Below, in pieces: positions 50,674 to 53,731 of a stretch of 53,731 nucleotides of DNA. The stretch's first letter is position 1, and each line of letters opens with the position of its first letter. Origin of the DNA: Pelagibacteraceae bacterium (GTDB lineage: Bacteria; Pseudomonadota; Alphaproteobacteria; HIMB59; GCA-002718135); the NCBI GenBank assembly GCA_017639935.1, contig JAGFWP010000043.1, positions 1-53,731 on the forward strand. The letters are read 5' to 3'. The translations under genes and the position numbers were made by a program. The notes beneath the pieces were generated by a model. It was not told the origin of the DNA. It ran no database searches and was given only the letters and a program-made list of their open reading frames with translations.

Positions 50674-51792
50674 ATGATGCTAAGTTCTCTTATGGATAAA
50701 AAATTATTAACTCCGGGACCTCTTACAACATCTAAAACAACAAAAGAAGCAATGCTGCGTGATTGGGGTTCGCGTGATATCAATTTCATTGAATTAAATA
50801 AATCTATCCGAAAATCACTTATCGAACTCATTGACGGAGAAAATGTATTTGAATGTGTTCCTATGCAAGGTAGTGGAACCTTTGCTGTTGAAGCAATGAT
50901 TGGTTCTCTCACAGAAAAAAAATCAAAAATATTAATATTAATCAATGGCGCCTATGGACAACGAATGAAAAAAATATGTGAATACCATAATCGTCCTCAC
51001 ATTGTGTATGAAGTCGCTGAACACGAAATACATGACTTAATGGAAATAGAAAGTATTATTGATAGTAATAAAGATTTGACTCATGTTTTTGGTGTATACT
51101 GTGAAACAACATCAGGAATACTAAATCCGATTAAGGCCATAGCTGATTTAATTAATAAGAAAAAATTGTCTTTTTTCATTGATGCTATGAGTGCTTTTGG
51201 GGCATTGCCCTTAAGTGTAAAAAATTTATCATTTGATGCTGTGGCGGCCTCTTCAAACAAATGCTTAGAGGGAGTTCCTGGTGTGGGATTTGTTCTAATG
51301 AAAAAAACTATTATTGAAAATACTAAGGGTAATTGTCAATCTTTAAGCTTAGATCTATTTGATCAGTGGTATGCTATGGAGAAAAATGATCAGTGGCGCT
51401 TTACCCCTCCAACTCATGTTTTAGCTGCATTTTATCAAGCATTGAAAGAACATAATGCTGAAGGAGGCATAGAAGGCAGGCATCGTCGATACATACAAAA
51501 TTGTAATATTATATGTAAAGGAATGAAAGAAATGGGCTTTAAACAATTATTGCCTGATCATCTTCAGGCACCAATCATCATCACTTTCATACAACCTGAT
51601 GATCCAAATTTTAAATTTAATCATTTCTATGATTCTTTAAGCGAAAAAGGTTTTTTAATTTATCCAGGAAAACTGACAATTGCGAATACATTTAGGATTG
51701 GATGCATAGGACATTTAACCTCAAACGACATGTATAAAGCCCTTGAAGCTATTAACGAAACAATAGAAAAATTAAACATACAATTAAATTAA
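50674..51792 (+). CDS. phnW: 2-aminoethylphosphonate-pyruvate aminotransferase
   Basis: This 372-residue class V aminotransferase shows the PhnW start LLTPGPLTTS followed by AMLRDWGSRD, QGSGTFAVEAMIGSL, D170 in FFIDAMSAFGALP and the PLP lysine K196 in AASSNKCLEGVPG. It moves the amino group of AEP to pyruvate, giving phosphonoacetaldehyde and alanine. PhnX, 721 bases downstream, uses the product. The start could be the first ATG (50674) or the seventh codon (50692); neither has a clear Shine-Dalgarno. Confidence 0.95.
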   Translation: MMLSSLMDKKLLTPGPLTTSKTTKEAMLRDWGSRDINFIELNKSIRKSLIELIDGENVFECVPMQGSGTFAVEAMIGSLTEKKSKILILINGAYGQRMKKICEYHNRPHIVYEVAEHEIHDLMEIESIIDSNKDLTHVFGVYCETTSGILNPIKAIADLINKKKLSFFIDAMSAFGALPLSVKNLSFDAVAASSNKCLEGVPGVGFVLMKKTIIENTKGNCQSLSLDLFDQWYAMEKNDQWRFTPPTHVLAAFYQALKEHNAEGGIEGRHRRYIQNCNIICKGMKEMGFKQLLPDHLQAPIIITFIQPDDPNFKFNHFYDSLSEKGFLIYPGKLTIANTFRIGCIGHLTSNDMYKALEAINETIEKLNIQLN

Positions 51793-51797
51793 AGTTT

Positions 51798-52436
51798 ATG
51801 TCTTCTATTAATAATGTTGAAATTCCTATTATTGAAGCAACAAATGATAATCTTAAAGGTTATGGTTATTTGGTTGATGATTTCGACCAATGTGAAATTG
51901 AAATTGCAAAATGGCCTAAACAAGGATGGAGAGAAATTGATGAAGGTACGGGCAATGAAGGTGGAACGACTGAGGGACCGTTTGAGGCATGGTGGGATAA
52001 GGGTATTTTATATGGCAGAAATAATGCAGTGGAACATAAAAGTGAATACGATCAAGATGGAAAATACTTACTTGGCTATAGTTATGATCCAAACGAGCCT
52101 AATAAAAATTTAACTAAAGACGATCCTGAAAGAATATATATTTGGCATGTAAATTATCACCCTGATGGAGGTCAATTATTTTTTCCCAATGATAAAAAAT
52201 CATTTATTTCTCCACTTGCACTTCCGGGCGACGACATTCAGCCTAATAATTTTATAGCATTTTATTTTAATGGATCTCAAGGGTTATATATTCATCCTAA
52301 TATATGGCACGAAGGAATTTTCCCTACACAAGGAAGTGCAATATTTAAAGGAAAACAAGGAAAGGTTCACGGACGTGTGAGTATAGACCTGTTGAAAGAA
52401 TTTAATTCACTCCTTTATTTTAAAATATCTCCTTGA
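51798..52436 (+). CDS. AllA/ureidoglycolate lyase-like cupin protein
   Basis: This 212-residue protein has the pattern of the ureidoglycolate lyase (AllA) family: an N-terminal IIEATNDNLKGYGYLV, a central FISPLALPGDD, then GLYIHPNIWHEGIFP (the H-P-x-x-W-H core) and VHGRVSIDLLKEFNSLLYF at the end. It is longer than AllA (about 160) through an insertion around residues 45-120. It lies six bases after phnW and 77 before phnX. No other purine or allantoin genes are near, so classical ureidoglycolate cleavage is unlikely. An AEP-related hydrolase, lyase or chaperone role is my inference. Confidence 0.7.
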   Translation: MSSINNVEIPIIEATNDNLKGYGYLVDDFDQCEIEIAKWPKQGWREIDEGTGNEGGTTEGPFEAWWDKGILYGRNNAVEHKSEYDQDGKYLLGYSYDPNEPNKNLTKDDPERIYIWHVNYHPDGGQLFFPNDKKSFISPLALPGDDIQPNNFIAFYFNGSQGLYIHPNIWHEGIFPTQGSAIFKGKQGKVHGRVSIDLLKEFNSLLYFKISP

Positions 52437-52513
52437 GTATTGAATAGAAAAATATGATAGATTTAGATATAAAATAATTAGAAAAAATATCTTTTATTTA
52501 AGGAGAAAAATTA

Positions 52514-53353
52514 ATGAACAAATACGTTGAAGAAAAGAGATATCGGGGGAAAGTTCAGGCACTAATTCTTGACTGGAGTGGTACGACAGCTGATGCCTAT
52601 GTTGTTGCTCCAGCGGTTGTTTTTGTTGAAGTCTTTAAACGTCAAAATGTTGAAATTTCTATGGCCGAAGCTCGTGGTCCCATGGGTTTGCGAAAAGACC
52701 TTCACATTAAAGCACTAACAGAAGTTGATGAAATTAAAGAACGATGGAAAAATGTTCATAGCAAATATCCTGATCAAAGTGATGTTGATCGAATGTTTGC
52801 AGATTTTGTTCCTTTGCAACTTGATTGTTTGAGAAAATACACAACTCTCCTGCCGGGAGTTGCCGAGGTTACTCAACGTTTACAAAAAAAAGGCATCAAA
52901 ATCGGAAGCACAACGGGTTTTCTTCGTGCAATGGTTGATATACTGGAGGAAGATGCGGCTAAACAAGGTTATAAACCTGATGCTTCCGTTGCCGGAGATG
53001 AAGTGATTAATGGAGCGCGTCCTTCCCCTCATATGGTTTTTAAGAACTTGGATATGTTGAATATCACTCCTATTCACTCAGTGATCAAGGTTGATGATAC
53101 AGTTTCAGGCGTGGGTGAAGCTGTAAATGCTGGTTGCTGGGGAGTTGGTGTTACACGGTACTCAAACTATATGGACGTTGATACGCCCGAGGATGGAGAA
53201 AAACTCTCTGATGATGAAATTGCAAAACGACTAGCAAAAACAAAAGACATGCTTGAAAAGGCCGGGTCTCACTATGTGATAGACAGCATCGCCGATATTG
53301 AACCTGTTGTCGAAGATGTGAACCAGCGTCTAGCTCGAGGAGAAAGACCATAA
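52514..53353 (+). CDS. phnX: Phosphonoacetaldehyde hydrolase
   Basis: This 279-residue HAD-superfamily protein has nucleophile D20 in LILDWSGTTADA and K61 in GPMGLRKDLHI. The 41-residue spacing between them is the same as in characterised PhnX (Asp12, Lys53), where the lysine forms the Schiff base. It cleaves phosphonoacetaldehyde to acetaldehyde and phosphate. A good AAGGAG lies eight bases before the ATG. Codon use is a little richer in GC than the ribosomal block. It is the convergence point of the PhnW and PbfA routes. Confidence 0.95.
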   Translation: MNKYVEEKRYRGKVQALILDWSGTTADAYVVAPAVVFVEVFKRQNVEISMAEARGPMGLRKDLHIKALTEVDEIKERWKNVHSKYPDQSDVDRMFADFVPLQLDCLRKYTTLLPGVAEVTQRLQKKGIKIGSTTGFLRAMVDILEEDAAKQGYKPDASVAGDEVINGARPSPHMVFKNLDMLNITPIHSVIKVDDTVSGVGEAVNAGCWGVGVTRYSNYMDVDTPEDGEKLSDDEIAKRLAKTKDMLEKAGSHYVIDSIADIEPVVEDVNQRLARGERP

Positions 53354-53394
53354 ATTTTGTATCTTAATTATTAAAAAATTTACAACTTAATAAT

Positions 53395-53731
53395 TTGAAC
53401 ACTTCAATTGTTTTTTTATTAATTTTATTTGCAGCCTTGTGCCATGCCGGATGGAGCACAATAGTCAAGCACCACAATTCTTTTAGCATTATGGGAATGA
53501 CCTGCATTGTTGAAATTATTGTTTTCACACCTCTGGTTTTTTTTGTCCCCTTTCCTCCCTTAGAAATTTGGTATTTTATTATTGCAAGTGTCATACTGCA
53601 TGGATTTTACCGACTGGGTGTAATTTACTCTTATAAGTTTGGTGATTTGTCCTTTGTTTATCCTATTGCGAGAGGGGGGTCCTCATTGCTAATTGCGATT
53701 TTAACGTTGATTGTTTTACAAGAATACATTT
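53395..53731 (+). CDS. EamA/DMT-family transporter, N-terminal part (partial, TTG start)
   Basis: An open frame runs from a TTG at 53395 to the end of the window, with an in-frame stop upstream at 53365-53367 and no ATG before the conserved region. It reads SIVFLLILFAALCHAGWSTIVK and then YSYKFGDLSFVYPIARGGSS, aligning end to end with the first EamA repeat of the 44553 gene (HAGW, FFVP, GDLS-VYPI-RG). It is therefore a paralogue. TTG is the likely start. It follows phnX by 41 bases, so it is probably the last known gene of the AEP operon. Confidence 0.8.
   Translation, partial: MNTSIVFLLILFAALCHAGWSTIVKHHNSFSIMGMTCIVEIIVFTPLVFFVPFPPLEIWYFIIASVILHGFYRLGVIYSYKFGDLSFVYPIARGGSSLLIAILTLIVLQEYI

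Noticed and set aside
53364-53594. Minus-strand open frame at the end of the window
   Set aside because: The plus strand here encodes an EamA transporter that aligns with its paralogue at 44553; the minus frame is its shadow.

Overview
The window is a gene-dense, AT-rich stretch of a bacterial chromosome (roughly 30% GC by eye) with a typical alphaproteobacterial backbone. The evidence is the gene order: rpsT next to dnaA with mutM/ubiE/coaBC beyond it; the tsaB...miaB-phoH-ybeY-corC-lnt...trmB...nusA-infB-rbfA-truB-rpsO-pnp string; a fabA-fabB-fabI cluster; and a RegB/RegA redox two-component pair. Short gaps, overlapping starts and stops, low GC and a marine-style phosphonate cluster suggest a streamlined planktonic alphaproteobacterium (SAR11, HIMB59 or AEGEAN-169-like). 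The exact clade cannot be fixed from this sequence. No rRNA, tRNA, CRISPR or insertion sequence was seen, and no gene-free stretch exceeds 300 bases (the largest gap is 33889-34118).

Layout. 1-1458 (+): tail of an ABC ATPase and an O-antigen ligase-like protein. 1439-10784 (-): dnaA, dnaN, recF, gyrB, regB, regA and a glycosyltransferase run head to tail, with rpsT upstream. 10842-11673 (-): a frame-broken mutM. 11683-16913 (+): ubiE, coaBC, a HesA/MoeB-like protein, fabA, fabB, fabI. 16917-31781 (-): the translation and RNA block (GDPD, pnp, rpsO, truB, rbfA, infB, nusA, trmB, lnt, corC-like, ybeY, phoH, miaB, tsaB). 31785-37315: a polysaccharide deacetylase, a Bax-like glucosaminidase with an elaborate promoter region, an Nfu-type Fe-S protein, trpS, murJ. 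37448-41755: a PiT-like membrane protein, a SET-domain protein, DUF47 plus PiT phosphate permease, thiL. 41884-53731: a 2-aminoethylphosphonate (AEP) uptake and degradation cluster.

How the phosphonate genes fit together. A binding protein, a double-length permease and an ATPase import AEP-type compounds. PhnW would convert AEP to phosphonoacetaldehyde. The PbfA-like enzyme would convert (R)-1-hydroxy-AEP to the same intermediate, and a FAD amine oxidoreductase may handle further (for example N-methylated) variants. PhnX would cleave phosphonoacetaldehyde to acetaldehyde and phosphate. Two proteins of unknown role are built into the operon: a choline-kinase-like phosphotransferase and an AllA/ureidoglycolate-lyase-like cupin. 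Two paralogous EamA transporters bracket the operon. The upstream Pit/DUF47 genes handle free phosphate.

The most interesting signals are: (1) the two unexplained enzymes in the AEP operon; (2) an intrinsic terminator inside the nusA leader, downstream of its own promoter, which looks like an attenuator; (3) a perfect FNR/FixK box at class-II spacing plus a separate 19-bp palindrome filling a promoter spacer, both ahead of the glucosaminidase; (4) mutM with both a frame break and a degenerate zinc finger; (5) a PbfA-like gene whose base composition differs sharply from its surroundings.
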